From the NCBI RefSeq assembly GCF_011927785.1, contig NZ_JAATJK010000001.1, positions 2,790,001 through 2,854,000 on the forward strand: a stretch of 64,000 nucleotides of DNA. The letters are read 5' to 3'. Under the pieces are notes generated by a model. It had not been told where the DNA came from. It searched no databases and worked only from the letters and a program-made list of their open reading frames with translations. The first letter of the stretch is position 1. Every line of letters starts with the position of its first letter. Position numbers and translations under genes: made by a program. This DNA is from Micromonospora profundi. GTDB taxonomy: Bacteria; Actinomycetota; Actinomycetes; Mycobacteriales; Micromonosporaceae. Of this stretch, positions 8,124-16,689 are shown in pieces.

Positions 8124-9899
8124 TCACTCCGGGTACGAGGGTCCCGGCTCGGTCCGCAACATGCGCTTGAGCATGCGGTTCGCTTCCCGCATGTCATCGG
8201 TGATCAGTCGGGTGCGCACCGTTCCCTTGCCGGTCAGCTTGCCGCCCACTTCGAAGACGGCCGTCTCGCCCGGCAGCGGCACCGCCTGACACCCGGTGTA
8301 CCGCTCGGCGGGCAGCCGGCCGTCGAGCAGGTACGCGTACACCGGGTCGTCCACGCACGGCGTGTAGTACGGGAAGACACCGTGGCTGCCCTCGTTGTCG
8401 ACGCTGATCATCGACGCACCGGGCAGCTTCTTCGAGGCCGCCAGCGCGCCCTCGTACGCCGTGGCGACGTCGAGCTCGTCCTGCAACATCAGCACCTTGG
8501 GGAACGTCTTCTTGTCGAACTTGGGCATCCGGTTGCTCGTCGGCCAGTACGCGCAGGCCGGCGGGTTCTGCAGGTACGGGGCGACAAGCGGGGCGTCGCG
8601 GGTGAGGCGGCGGCTGAACGCGTTCCAGTGCCCGATGCTGTCGTTCCACTGCCCGTCCTGGCAGCGGATCACCTCGAAGACGTAGTCGATGTCGTACGTG
8701 TACTCGGCGGTGCCCTGCGCGAGCCGGCTGCGGTCACGCTGGGTCTTCAGCGCGGCCTCGGCGGTGACCCGCGCCTGCTCGATGTAGGCGCGGTCGTCGG
8801 CGGTTATCCCCGGTGCGACGAGCAGCTTCGCGGTGGCGGCGGCGAGGATCTGCTCGGGCGTCCAGCCGTTCCACTCCTCGTAGTACTGGATGACCGTGTT
8901 CACGGCCGCCGCCGCGGTCGGGTAGTTCTGGGTGTCGTAGAGGGCGCCGAGAATGAACCAGCCGAACATGAACGGGCCCATGCCGACGCGGGTGCCACCT
9001 GCCCGCTCGAACATCTCCCGGATCTTCATCGGGTCGGTGCCCCTGCCGTACAGGTCGTCGTGACGGGCCATGTACGGCATCAACTGCTCCTGGAACGCCC
9101 GGTCACGGGTGAACGGTTGCAGGTCCCACGTCTCCTGCAACGTGGGCGAGCCGGCGGCGGCCACCGAGTCGAGCACCATCCGGCCTGTACGGCTGCCGAA
9201 CGTCGCCGCGTACCAGGTGCCCAGCCAGGTGCCGTACGAGTAGCCGAGGTAGTTGAGCTTCCGCTCCCCCAGCAGCACCCGGATGAAGTCCATGTCGTAC
9301 GTGGTCTGCTCGGTGGTGATGTACCTCGTCAGCTCGGTGCTGCGGCAGCCGGCCACGTTGGCCTGGGTGATCTGGTCGTTCGTGACGTCGGTGTCGCGAT
9401 AGGTAACCCGGCACAGCAGCGGGGTGCTCTGCCCGACGCCGCGCGGGTCGAACCCGATCACGTCGTAGTGCTCGGCGAGCGTCGGCGCGGACTGCGCCAC
9501 GTACGGCGCCAGCGACAGGCCACTGCCACCGGGGCCACCCGGGTTGACGAGCAGGATGCCCTTGCGGTCACTGCTGGAGGCGACGGTGCGGCTGACGCGT
9601 ACCTGGATCGTCTGCCCGTCGCGCGGGTTGTGCCAGTCGCGCGGGACGGTGACCGTCGCGCACGCCAGGCGCAGGTCGGCGACGTCCTCGGGGCTGACGC
9701 CGTCCAACCCGCACGGCTCCCAGGAGAGGCGCTGGTTGGTCAGTGACGCGGCCAGGGCGGCGGTGTCCGGCTCGGTCACCGTTGCCGCGGCGGCCGGCGT
9801 CACGGCCGTACCGCTGGTCAGGACGGCGGCGACAAGCGTCGCGGTGAGCAGGGCGGCCGGCCGGCGTGAGCGGCGCGACCCGGTCGTGGGATGGGGCAT
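8124..9899 (-). CDS. Secreted alpha/beta hydrolase of the tripeptidyl aminopeptidase (S33) family
   Basis: The product is 591 residues from the ATG at 9899, which has AGGAGAGG upstream; the longer open frame is not supported. An Arg-rich N-terminus, a hydrophobic core (ALLTATLVAAVL) and an Ala-rich cleavage region near residue 38 make a Sec signal peptide. The hydrolase core shows LVNPGGPGGSG (oxyanion side), GFDPRGVGQS and the nucleophile elbow GYSYG with Ser221. The acid is probably Asp in QDELDVATAYE and the base His in NEGSHGVF, within the TAP-like C-terminal domain. Family members remove N-terminal tripeptides from extracellular peptides. The upstream regulator gene is on the same strand, 112 bp away. 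Confidence 0.9.
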   Translation of the reverse strand: MPHPTTGSRRSRRPAALLTATLVAAVLTSGTAVTPAAAATVTEPDTAALAASLTNQRLSWEPCGLDGVSPEDVADLRLACATVTVPRDWHNPRDGQTIQVRVSRTVASSSDRKGILLVNPGGPGGSGLSLAPYVAQSAPTLAEHYDVIGFDPRGVGQSTPLLCRVTYRDTDVTNDQITQANVAGCRSTELTRYITTEQTTYDMDFIRVLLGERKLNYLGYSYGTWLGTWYAATFGSRTGRMVLDSVAAAGSPTLQETWDLQPFTRDRAFQEQLMPYMARHDDLYGRGTDPMKIREMFERAGGTRVGMGPFMFGWFILGALYDTQNYPTAAAAVNTVIQYYEEWNGWTPEQILAAATAKLLVAPGITADDRAYIEQARVTAEAALKTQRDRSRLAQGTAEYTYDIDYVFEVIRCQDGQWNDSIGHWNAFSRRLTRDAPLVAPYLQNPPACAYWPTSNRMPKFDKKTFPKVLMLQDELDVATAYEGALAASKKLPGASMISVDNEGSHGVFPYYTPCVDDPVYAYLLDGRLPAERYTGCQAVPLPGETAVFEVGGKLTGKGTVRTRLITDDMREANRMLKRMLRTEPGPSYPE

Positions 9900-10011
9900 C
9901 GTCCCGTCCTCTCCTGGAGCGGATGCTCGAACGACCTTCACCCTGGGCCAGAAGTGTTTCGCCGCTACGGTTCCGGCGTGACGAAGACCGGCCATGGCAT
10001 GATCCGGCCAA

Positions 10012-10992
10012 TCACAGCCAGCCACGGCGGCTTGCCTGCACGCCGAGTTGGAACCGGCTCCGCGCGCCGAGCAACTCCTGTAGGCGACTGACCCGGCGGT
10101 GCACCGTACGGTTGCTGACGCCGAGGTCACGGGCGATGGCTTCGTCGGTCAGGCCGGCGGTGAGCAACGCGAGGAGCCGTTGCGTGGCGGCCGTCGGTTC
10201 GGCGGCCGGCTGGGCGGCGTCGGTGGTGGCGTGGATGGGCGCGCCGAGCCGCCAGAACACCTCGAACAACTCGGAGAGCCCATCCAGCAGGCGGGAGCGG
10301 TGCACAAGCATCGCGTCGGCGTCGTCGCCGCGAGGCAGGACGACGAGGCCACTGTCGGCGTCGGTGAGCATCATCTTCAGCGGAAGCTCCGGGAAGACCC
10401 GCGCCTGCTCCCCGGCGGCGACGGCGTCCCGCACCGCCGCAAGCATCGCCTCGTCGTGCAGCAGCTCACCCTCGTAGACGCAGCGGTAGCGCAGGCCGCG
10501 TCGCAGCGCGTCGTACTGCACCTCTTCCGGGACCCGGGCGGTGTCGCGCAGGTACGGCCCGCGCTCCAGACCCCGTACCTCGGTGCGGGCACCGGCCTGC
10601 AACTGGCGGAACAGCTCCCGTACGGCGTGCTTGCCCTCGATGACCTCGACGAACGCCGCCCCCGTTCCGTGGACGGCCGTGTAGAGCCCGGACAGCGTCT
10701 CCGCGGCGGCACGTGCCCGAGCGGCCTCCATCTCCCGCTGCGCGGCCCAACTCTCCAGGGCGCTGCGCGGCGGCCGGACGTGCAGCACGCCGGCGGCGTC
10801 GCGGTGCACCGCACCGATGCTCACCAGCCCCGCGAGGGCCGGGCCGGCCTGAGGGGCCACCGTGGACAGGAACTCCCGCTGCGCCACGGGCGCGACCCGC
10901 AACAGGTCCTGATACACGTCGGCGGCGCCCGGCGGAAGCGGAAGCGACCCGACGTCAGGGGCAGAGGGCATGCCGGCGGGTTCGGTCCGCAT
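10012..10992 (-). CDS. Helix-turn-helix regulator with TrmB-like N-terminus and LuxR-type C-terminus
   Basis: The product is about 326 residues if it starts at the ATG at 10992; other in-frame ATGs at 11043 and 10971 are possible and none has a strong ribosome binding site. The N-terminal 70 residues look like a winged-helix of TrmB type (QREFLSTVAPQAGPALAGLVSIGAV). A coiled segment and a phospholipase D-like effector-binding fold follow, and the last 60 residues form a LuxR-type helix-turn-helix (GLTDEAIARDLGVSNRTVHRRVSRLQELLG). This architecture is common in actinomycetes and often sits next to secreted or secondary-metabolism genes. It precedes the secreted hydrolase on the same strand and may control it; the ligand is unknown. 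Confidence 0.85.
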   Translation of the reverse strand: MRTEPAGMPSAPDVGSLPLPPGAADVYQDLLRVAPVAQREFLSTVAPQAGPALAGLVSIGAVHRDAAGVLHVRPPRSALESWAAQREMEAARARAAAETLSGLYTAVHGTGAAFVEVIEGKHAVRELFRQLQAGARTEVRGLERGPYLRDTARVPEEVQYDALRRGLRYRCVYEGELLHDEAMLAAVRDAVAAGEQARVFPELPLKMMLTDADSGLVVLPRGDDADAMLVHRSRLLDGLSELFEVFWRLGAPIHATTDAAQPAAEPTAATQRLLALLTAGLTDEAIARDLGVSNRTVHRRVSRLQELLGARSRFQLGVQASRRGWL

Positions 10993-11054
10993 GCCCGGGG
11001 ATCGTAGAGCTCCCCTGTTACGGCAGCCCACACAGCCGGGCACCGCCCTTACGG

Positions 11055-13022
11055 TCAGCTGGCGGGTTCGTCCTTGGAACCTTCGTCCTCGGAGCGTTCG
11101 TCCTTGGAATCTTCGCCCTCGGGTTTCCGGTGGTACTCGGGGCGGAGCTTCGCGCTGGCGAACGCCGCCTGAACCGCCGCCGAGAGCGCCACCATGTCGT
11201 ACGCGCCGTGATGGCGCCGACCGTTGACGAAGAAGGTAGGGGTTCCGGTGACCCCACTGAGATCGGCGGAGTCGACGTCCTCGGCGATGCGGTCGACGCC
11301 CCTCCGCTCGGCCATGTGCTCGCGGAACCGGTCGAGGTCAAGGCCGAGCTGGTCGGCGTAGCCGAGCACGTCGGGGGCGTCCAGCGCGCCCTGGTGTGTG
11401 AGAAGCAGATCGTGCATCTCCCAGAACGCGCCCTGCTCGCCCGCCGCCTCGGCCGCCTCGGCGGCGAGCTGGGCACGCGGGTGGACATCGGTCAGCGGCA
11501 GGTGCCGCCAGACGTACCGGACGTTGGCGAAGGCCTCCAGCAGGTCCCGCACCACCGGCTCGGCCTGCCCGCAGTAGGGGCACTCGAAGTCCCCGTACTC
11601 CACGACCGTCACCGGCGCATCGTCCGACCCGCGAACGTGGTCGCGCTCCGGATCGACCGGAAGCATCAGGTCGACGATCCCCTCGGTGACGCCCAGCAGC
11701 GCCCGCGCGCGCCGCGCCGGCGGCAGCCGCGCGGCGAAGCGGAACACCAACCAGGTGATGACGGACGCGCCGATCGTCGAGACGAGGATGCCGAGCTTCG
11801 CCTCGTCCAGGGCCGGGCCGCTGAGGGCATGGGTGGCGATCAGCAGGGCGACTGTGAAGCCGATGCCCGAGATGGTGCCCACCCCGGTGACCGCGACCCA
11901 GCCGACCGGTGGCCGCAACCGGTTGCCGCTCAGCCGCGTCACCAGCCACGAGGTGACCACGATCCCGACCGGCTTGCCGACGATGTACGCCGCCACGACG
12001 CCGATCGTGACCGGCGAGGTCACCGCAGCGGCCAGAAGCTCGCCATCGATCACGATCCCGACGTTCGCCAGCGCGAAGAGCGGCACCACCAGGTAGCTCG
12101 CCAGCGGATGGTAGAGGGTCTGCAACCGCTCGTTCGGCGACAGCGTCGAGTTGAGCCGGGCCTGGGCCATGCGGGCGAGCTGCGGGGTGGGTTGTTCGCG
12201 GAAGAGACGGAACTGGTCGCTCGCCTGCTCCAACTCGGTGCGACCGGGGGCGTAGGCGTAGGTCAGCAACCCCATGACCAGGCCCACCACGACCGGGTCG
12301 ACACCGGACTCCGACACCGCGACCCAGGCCGCCACTCCCAGCAGCGCGAAGACCGGCCCGAACCGCACGCCCAACGCCCGGACAAGCAGGACCACGCCGA
12401 AGATCGCCGCCGCCACGAGCAGCGCCGTCGGCGACGGATGGTGTGGGTACGCGATCGCCAGCACCGCGATCGCGACCAGGTCGTCGATGACGGAGACCGT
12501 CAGCAGGAAGCCCCGCAACCGGTCCGAGAAGCGCGGCCCGAAGACGGCCAGCGCGCCGAGCGCCAGCGCGGTGTCCGTGGCCATCACCGCACCCCACCCC
12601 GCGGCGCTCGTGTGCCCCGCGGTGATCGCGAGATAGATGCCGACCGGCACCAGCATGCCGGCGATCCCGGCCAGCATCGGCAACGCCAGCCGCCGACGCT
12701 CCCGCAGCTCGCCGATGTCGAACTCCCGGCGCAGCTCCAACCCGACGACCAGGAAGAAGAACGTCATGAGGCCGCTGTTGACCCAGAACCGCAGGTCGTG
12801 TGCCACGCGCCAGTCGCCGAACTGGACGGAGAAGGACGTGCTCCACAGCGACTCGTATGACGACGCGTGCAGGTTGGCCCACACCAGAGCCGCCAACGCG
12901 GCGACCACCACCACCCGCGCGCCGCCGGTCTCGGTGTGCAGGAAGGCGCGCAGCGGGGCGTTGAAACGGCCCTCCCAGGTGGTCCGGTCGGACCATCCCC
13001 GGCGCGGGTTGCTGCTCGTCAC
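11055..13022 (-). CDS. nhaA: Na+/H+ antiporter NhaA fused to a DsbA-like thioredoxin domain
   Basis: The product is 655 residues from the GTG at 13022, which has GGGGAGG eight bases upstream; the frame is open to 13628 but that part is shadow sequence. Residues 20-435 are NhaA: the ion-binding aspartates are Asp180-Asp181 (VIDDLVAI), with Asp150 in the unwound helix (ATDTALALG) and Lys350 at the place of the conserved helix-10 lysine. Residues 465-620 form a DsbA-like thioredoxin domain with the redox pair Cys481-Pro-Tyr-Cys484 and a cis-proline loop TGTPTFFVNG. The tail is a highly charged Lys/Asp/Glu/Ser repeat. Such fusions are known in actinobacteria; the coupling of ion exchange to thiol chemistry is not explained. 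It diverges from the first toxin cassette. Confidence 0.93.
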   Translation of the reverse strand: MTSSNPRRGWSDRTTWEGRFNAPLRAFLHTETGGARVVVVAALAALVWANLHASSYESLWSTSFSVQFGDWRVAHDLRFWVNSGLMTFFFLVVGLELRREFDIGELRERRRLALPMLAGIAGMLVPVGIYLAITAGHTSAAGWGAVMATDTALALGALAVFGPRFSDRLRGFLLTVSVIDDLVAIAVLAIAYPHHPSPTALLVAAAIFGVVLLVRALGVRFGPVFALLGVAAWVAVSESGVDPVVVGLVMGLLTYAYAPGRTELEQASDQFRLFREQPTPQLARMAQARLNSTLSPNERLQTLYHPLASYLVVPLFALANVGIVIDGELLAAAVTSPVTIGVVAAYIVGKPVGIVVTSWLVTRLSGNRLRPPVGWVAVTGVGTISGIGFTVALLIATHALSGPALDEAKLGILVSTIGASVITWLVFRFAARLPPARRARALLGVTEGIVDLMLPVDPERDHVRGSDDAPVTVVEYGDFECPYCGQAEPVVRDLLEAFANVRYVWRHLPLTDVHPRAQLAAEAAEAAGEQGAFWEMHDLLLTHQGALDAPDVLGYADQLGLDLDRFREHMAERRGVDRIAEDVDSADLSGVTGTPTFFVNGRRHHGAYDMVALSAAVQAAFASAKLRPEYHRKPEGEDSKDERSEDEGSKDEPAS

Positions 13023-13123
13023 GGAATGATCCTCCCCGAATTGGTCGCCACCCGGCTCGGATTGGGGCGACTGTGTTGCCGCCCGTACCGCCCGGCCCGG
13101 CAATCGGGGCACGCACGCAGCGC

Positions 13124-13146
13124 CACCGGTTGGTAGCGTACCGGTG
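13124..13146. promoter_or_regulatory. Inverted repeat in the nhaA/toxin-cassette divergent promoter region
   Basis: CACCGGT (13124-13130) and its exact reverse complement ACCGGTG (13140-13146) are separated by 9 bp. The 23-bp dyad lies between two divergent start codons (13022 and 13192), 46 bp upstream of the YbaB-like start, which fits an operator. The regulator is unknown. Confidence 0.4.
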
Positions 13147-13191
13147 ATCTCGCCGGCCGCCGCCGGCAGTGGTCCCCTGGGGAGGGTCGAC

Positions 13192-13584
13192 ATGTGGGCG
13201 GACGACGCTGCGCTCGACGCGGCCGGACGCCGGCTCGACGAGTGGGAGTCGTCGCTCGCCGAACGGGCACGACGGGCACAGACACTGGCGGGCACGATCC
13301 AGGGTCTGACCGGCACCGCCCGCAGCCCTGACCGGACGGTGGAGGTCACTGTCGACTCGACTGGCCTGCTGATCGACCTGCGGCTCGACGAACGTGTCCG
13401 GGACCATCCGGCCGTGAGCACCGCCCAGCAGATCCTGGCGACCGCCCAAGCGGCCCGAGCAGACCTGCTCACACAGCTCACCGCCGTGACCACAGCCGCC
13501 CTCGGCGACGACGCGAGCGCCGCCATCGACTCATACCGCAGTCGGCTGACAGCTGACGACTGGCGAGACGATGCCCGCCGGTGA
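13192..13584 (+). CDS. YbaB/EbfC-like DNA-binding-fold protein of a type VII toxin cassette
   Basis: The product is 130 residues from an ATG with GGGGAGGG directly upstream. A helical first half (SLAERARRAQTLAGTIQGLTG) is followed by the beta-strand pattern VEVTVDSTGLLIDLRLDE, then DHPAVSTAQQILATAQAARADLLTQL. This is the layout of YbaB/EbfC nucleoid-associated proteins, and divergent members in actinobacteria sit beside ESX-type substrates. It overlaps the next gene by 14 bp. I infer that it is an accessory or partner of the secreted WXG-type proteins rather than a general nucleoid protein, because the same gene order recurs on the minus strand at 25756-26178. Confidence 0.75.
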   Translation: MWADDAALDAAGRRLDEWESSLAERARRAQTLAGTIQGLTGTARSPDRTVEVTVDSTGLLIDLRLDERVRDHPAVSTAQQILATAQAARADLLTQLTAVTTAALGDDASAAIDSYRSRLTADDWRDDARR

Positions 13585-13891
13585 CGGCATCCAGGTCGAC
13601 CCGGCCGACCTGACCGCACACGCCGCACGCCTCGACCGCTGCGCCGGCGGCCTCGACACCGCCCAGCAGGCCGGCCAGCACGTCCGGTTGGGCACCGACG
13701 CCTACGGTCAACTCTGCGCGATGATGCCGATGATGCTCGACGGCCTGCAACGGACCCTCGTCGACGGCATCACCACCGCCGCCGGATCGGTGCGGGACAC
13801 CGCCGGCAGGCTACGCACCGGCGCCGACAGCTACCGAGGCTCCGACGACCGGGCCAAGCAACACCTCGACGAGGTGCGGCAACGCCGGTGA
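13571..13891 (+). CDS. EspC/WXG100-like type VII secretion substrate
   Basis: The product is 106 residues and all-helical, starting MPAGDGIQVDPADLTAHAARLDRCAGGLDTAQQAG. Short proteins that begin with a V(D/A)P-x-x-L helix followed by a helical hairpin belong to the excreted virulence factor EspC / ESX-1 secretion-associated group. The turn and second helix are around LVDGITTAAGSVRDTAGRL. It overlaps the YbaB-like gene by 14 bp and the toxin gene by 4 bp, so translation is coupled. It probably pairs with the N-terminal helical domain of the downstream toxin for export. No ESX core component (EccC, EccB, EccD) lies in this window, so the secretion machine would be encoded elsewhere. Confidence 0.72.
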   Translation: MPAGDGIQVDPADLTAHAARLDRCAGGLDTAQQAGQHVRLGTDAYGQLCAMMPMMLDGLQRTLVDGITTAAGSVRDTAGRLRTGADSYRGSDDRAKQHLDEVRQRR

Positions 13892-15201
13892 CGTCCAACC
13901 CGCTCGTCGCCGCCCCAGCGCACACCCCGCCCAGCGCCTGGGCGGGCGTGTGGATCTGCGAGGACATCGAACTCATCGCGCAGGGCGTCCGCACCGGCAA
14001 CTGGATCGACGGCAGTCTCGGCGTGGTCAGCGCCGGCCTCGACGCCCTCGCCTTCGTCAGCGACCCCGTCGGCAACCTGCTCCAGTACGGCATCGCCTGG
14101 CTCATCGAACACGTCAAGCCGCTCAGTGAAGCCCTCGACTGGCTCGCCGGCGACCCGGCGCAGATCACCGCCCACGCCCAAACCTGGCGCAACGTCTCCG
14201 CGTCACTGCGCGACGAGGCTGCCACCCTCGCCCGCGCCGTCCGCACCGACGTCGCCACCTGGGGCGGCAGCGCCGGCCCCGCCTACCGCGCCTGGGCCGC
14301 CGAACAACAGCAGGCCATCACCGGGCTCGCGCTGGGCGCCGACACCATGGCCGCGATCACCGAAGGCGCCGCCGGCCTCGTCGCCGCCGTCCGGCTCCTC
14401 GTCCGCGATGCCATCGCCACCTGCGTCTCCCGCCTCATCGTGTACGCCGCGGAACTCGTCGCCACCGGCGGCCTGGCCACACCGCTGGTCGTGGAGCAGG
14501 TCACCACGACAGTTGCGTCGTGGGGGGCGCGGATCGCGCGGATGTTGCGGGCACTGCTGGCCAGCCTGAGACGGCTGATGCCGCAGATCCGCCGGCTCGC
14601 CGACCTCATCGACAAGCTCAAGCAGGCGCTCGGACGACTCACACGGTTTGGGCCCGCCAACCGGATGGGACAGCGACGTGACTGGGCTGACCCGAGGGAC
14701 CACCCTCTGCCGCCGAGCCGGCCCCCCGATTCGTACCTCTCCGCTGGTGACCCGATCTATCACTCCGACCGATCGACGGCCATCGGCTACGACGGTCTGA
14801 CGATGCGAAACCTTGATAAAGTGCGACCGCTGGACGGACACCATGACGTCATCGTTCACGGCACCGACGAGGGATACTTCGTCCCCGGGAAGGTTTCAGC
14901 AGGCGGGGCGCACATGGACGGCAACGCCACCGACGCGGCGCAGATCGCCGCCGCCGTCCGAGAAAATCCCGCCTACGACGGCGGCCCGCTCCGGCTGGTC
15001 TCCTGCTATGCCGGCACCGTCAAGTCCGACCTCGACGCCGTACCACTCGGTCAACGGGTGGCCGACGAACTCGGAGTCAGCGTGCTCGCGCCTACGGCCC
15101 GCGTGGGGACCCAGCGATGGGCCGCAGAGCCCCAGCCCCCAGTCGTCGAGCGTGGCGGTTCCTGGGAGGTCTTCGTACCGCGAGCAAGGGGGCACCGATG
15201 A
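13888..15201 (+). CDS. Putative type VII-secreted polymorphic toxin with a C-terminal clan CD-like cysteine peptidase domain
   Basis: The product is 437 residues. Residues 1-160 form a helical WXG100-like export domain with a WGGSAG turn (125-130). Residues 160-250 are further helices, with a basic linker to about 285. The C-terminal 150 residues contain two segments with the clan CD layout: a hydrophobic strand ending in His-Gly (DVIVHG, His324) and a second ending in Ser-Cys (LRLVSC, Cys373). They are followed by LADELG-type and VLAPT strands. That His-Gly and x-Cys dyad is the hallmark of caspase/gingipain/C80 peptidases; the assignment is inference from the pattern. The gene overlaps the EspC-like gene upstream and the putative immunity gene downstream by 4 bp each. 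Confidence 0.68.
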   Translation: MTSNPLVAAPAHTPPSAWAGVWICEDIELIAQGVRTGNWIDGSLGVVSAGLDALAFVSDPVGNLLQYGIAWLIEHVKPLSEALDWLAGDPAQITAHAQTWRNVSASLRDEAATLARAVRTDVATWGGSAGPAYRAWAAEQQQAITGLALGADTMAAITEGAAGLVAAVRLLVRDAIATCVSRLIVYAAELVATGGLATPLVVEQVTTTVASWGARIARMLRALLASLRRLMPQIRRLADLIDKLKQALGRLTRFGPANRMGQRRDWADPRDHPLPPSRPPDSYLSAGDPIYHSDRSTAIGYDGLTMRNLDKVRPLDGHHDVIVHGTDEGYFVPGKVSAGGAHMDGNATDAAQIAAAVRENPAYDGGPLRLVSCYAGTVKSDLDAVPLGQRVADELGVSVLAPTARVGTQRWAAEPQPPVVERGGSWEVFVPRARGHR

Positions 15202-15590
15202 AGACTGTGGGGTTCTTTCGAGAATTGGGACCCAGCCAGGACGAGGTCTATGTGGAGAGCATCCACGCGCACGTGGACTCGAAGCCGCTCCCCGACGCCC
15301 TCCGGGTTGAGGATTACTTACGCCATGGGCATGGGCTCATCGACGTCATGGGTGCCGAGATCGACGTCCTCGGTAGCGGTCGACATCTCATCGGGGGCGC
15401 GTCGGTGCTGACTGACGGGGAATGGTTGTGGCGCGACGATCTCCGCTTCTATCTCGCCACCTACCACGTGCGTCTGCCCACGGACTTTCTTCAGACGGTG
15501 CGCAGCAATGATTACCAGGTGCCCGATCTTCGCGGAGAGCAGCTCCGGCTGGCCGGCGAGGAAGCAACACGGGTTCTCGGATACCACTGA
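15198..15590 (+). CDS. Putative immunity protein for the upstream toxin
   Basis: The product is 130 residues from an ATG overlapping the toxin stop by four bases (ATGA), with GGGG a few bases upstream. It begins MKTVGFFRELG and has mixed alpha/beta composition without a signal peptide or membrane helix. I recognise no family. The assignment as immunity protein rests on position (the gene immediately after a predicted toxin, translationally coupled) and on size, which is typical of immunity proteins. Base composition is slightly lower in GC than in neighbouring housekeeping-type genes, as often seen in exchanged toxin-immunity modules. It could alternatively be a chaperone for the toxin. Confidence 0.6.
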   Translation: MKTVGFFRELGPSQDEVYVESIHAHVDSKPLPDALRVEDYLRHGHGLIDVMGAEIDVLGSGRHLIGGASVLTDGEWLWRDDLRFYLATYHVRLPTDFLQTVRSNDYQVPDLRGEQLRLAGEEATRVLGYH

Positions 15591-15655
15591 CGCACCGTCG
15601 CCGAAGACGGCGAGGCCCGAGGGCAGGGTCCGCGGGAATTCATCGTGGGGAAGTA

Positions 15656-16036
15656 ATGGCTGGAATCATCGTGCTGCGACCCGGTGTCGACTGGACCACG
15701 ACAGGCGGGCTGTTCGACTGGACGCTGGAGTTCGTGATCCCGCGCCTCGCCGACCGGCGGGCGGCCGAACACCTCCAGGAGATTGTCGACAACAACCTCG
15801 GGTCGCTCTGGGTCGAGGAACTACCTGCATCGGCTCAGCGGGAGATCGTCGACCAATGGCGGAGTGGTCTGGTCGCTGCCGGACAACAGCAACTTCCGGA
15901 GACCGAACAGAAGGCGAGCGTCCTTCGCCATCTTCAGGAGTTGGTGGAGGCGACCTACACCGCGGGTTTCCCTGGAACTGCCGGCTCGTGGTCCGACGGC
16001 GTGGCGGGTCAATGCGTACCGCGCAGGTCGGGGTGA
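15656..16036 (+). CDS. Hypothetical protein in the toxin cassette tail
   Basis: The product is 126 residues from an ATG preceded by GGGGAAG. Sequence features are a short beta-rich start (AGIIVLRPGVDWTT), a helix LFDWTLEFVIPRLAD and a long amphipathic helical region rich in Gln and Glu. No membrane segment, signal or metal motif is visible, and I do not know the family. It lies 65 bp after the putative immunity gene and is followed closely by a DUF4926-type gene, so it may be a spare immunity gene of the kind that accumulates behind polymorphic toxins. The reading-frame evidence is the ribosome binding site and codon bias. Confidence 0.55.
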   Translation: MAGIIVLRPGVDWTTTGGLFDWTLEFVIPRLADRRAAEHLQEIVDNNLGSLWVEELPASAQREIVDQWRSGLVAAGQQQLPETEQKASVLRHLQELVEATYTAGFPGTAGSWSDGVAGQCVPRRSG

Positions 16037-16047
16037 GGAAGGATGAC

Positions 16048-16245
16048 GTGGTGGAGCTGTACGACGTGGTTGAGCTCCGCGAAGCCGTTCCGGGAAAACA
16101 ACTCCCTGCGGGAGCAGCAGGAACCGTCGCTCACATCTTCGGCGTCCCTTCGACCGCGTACGAGGTCGAGTTCGCCGACGCCGATGGTCGTACCGTCGCC
16201 TTGGTCACGCTCCGGCCCGATCAGATAATGCGCCGCAACGGCTGA
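16048..16245 (+). CDS. DUF4926 family small protein
   Basis: The product is 65 residues. The sequence VVELYDVVELREAVPGKQL, then GAAGTVAHIF, then YEVEFADADGRTVALVTLRPDQI matches the DUF4926 layout, a small SH3-like beta-barrel. I start it at the GTG at 16048, which has GGAAGG seven bases upstream; the GTG at 16033 (overlapping the upstream stop) and the ATG at 16012 are alternatives. Members often lie beside a second small gene and are suspected toxin-antitoxin or immunity components, but no activity is established. Here the neighbour is the uncharacterised 126-residue gene just upstream. Confidence 0.72.
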   Translation: MVELYDVVELREAVPGKQLPAGAAGTVAHIFGVPSTAYEVEFADADGRTVALVTLRPDQIMRRNG

Positions 16246-16404
16246 GTCACTGTGCCACCGGCTTGGCCGTACCTGGCCAGGGTGTAGGTATCGCGAGCAT
16301 TCACCGTCGTGAACCTCGGAGCAGACATCGCCAACTGCCGGGCATCCTCCGGTGGCAGAACAGTGGTGGACGAACCACTCCGTCAGGCCGGAAGGAGGCC
16401 GCTG

Positions 16405-16689
16405 ATGGCCACGTTCGATGAGTGGCTCACGGCGTACGACATCGTCTACCGCGAGCTACCGGCGACATCGAGCCTCGCCTGCCCGAACTGCGATCACCGG
16501 ACCCTACGCATCATCTTCATCGCACCGCCCGTCGCCGAGCACGGCTACGTCTCGTTCTGGTGCGACACCTGCCTTGAGGGAATTTACGTCTCCCGGGCTC
16601 TCATCCCCGACGGAGTCACCGCATGGTCAACGGGCGAGCCGACCGAGGAGCGCAACCGCGGCATCCCCGACTACCGTCTCGTCACCTAA
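16405..16689 (+). CDS. Small zinc-ribbon protein
   Basis: The product is 94 residues from the ATG at 16405, which has AAGGAGG six bases upstream and is preferred over an upstream in-frame ATG at 16309. Two Cys pairs, CPNC near residue 25 and CDTC near residue 54, are spaced as in a zinc ribbon. Between them is a beta-strand region (LRIIFIAPPVAEHGYVSFW). The C-terminal third is polar. Such proteins are common orphans in actinomycete toxin or immunity neighbourhoods. There is no other clue to function, and a structural or nucleic-acid-binding role is possible. Confidence 0.7.
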   Translation: MATFDEWLTAYDIVYRELPATSSLACPNCDHRTLRIIFIAPPVAEHGYVSFWCDTCLEGIYVSRALIPDGVTAWSTGEPTEERNRGIPDYRLVT

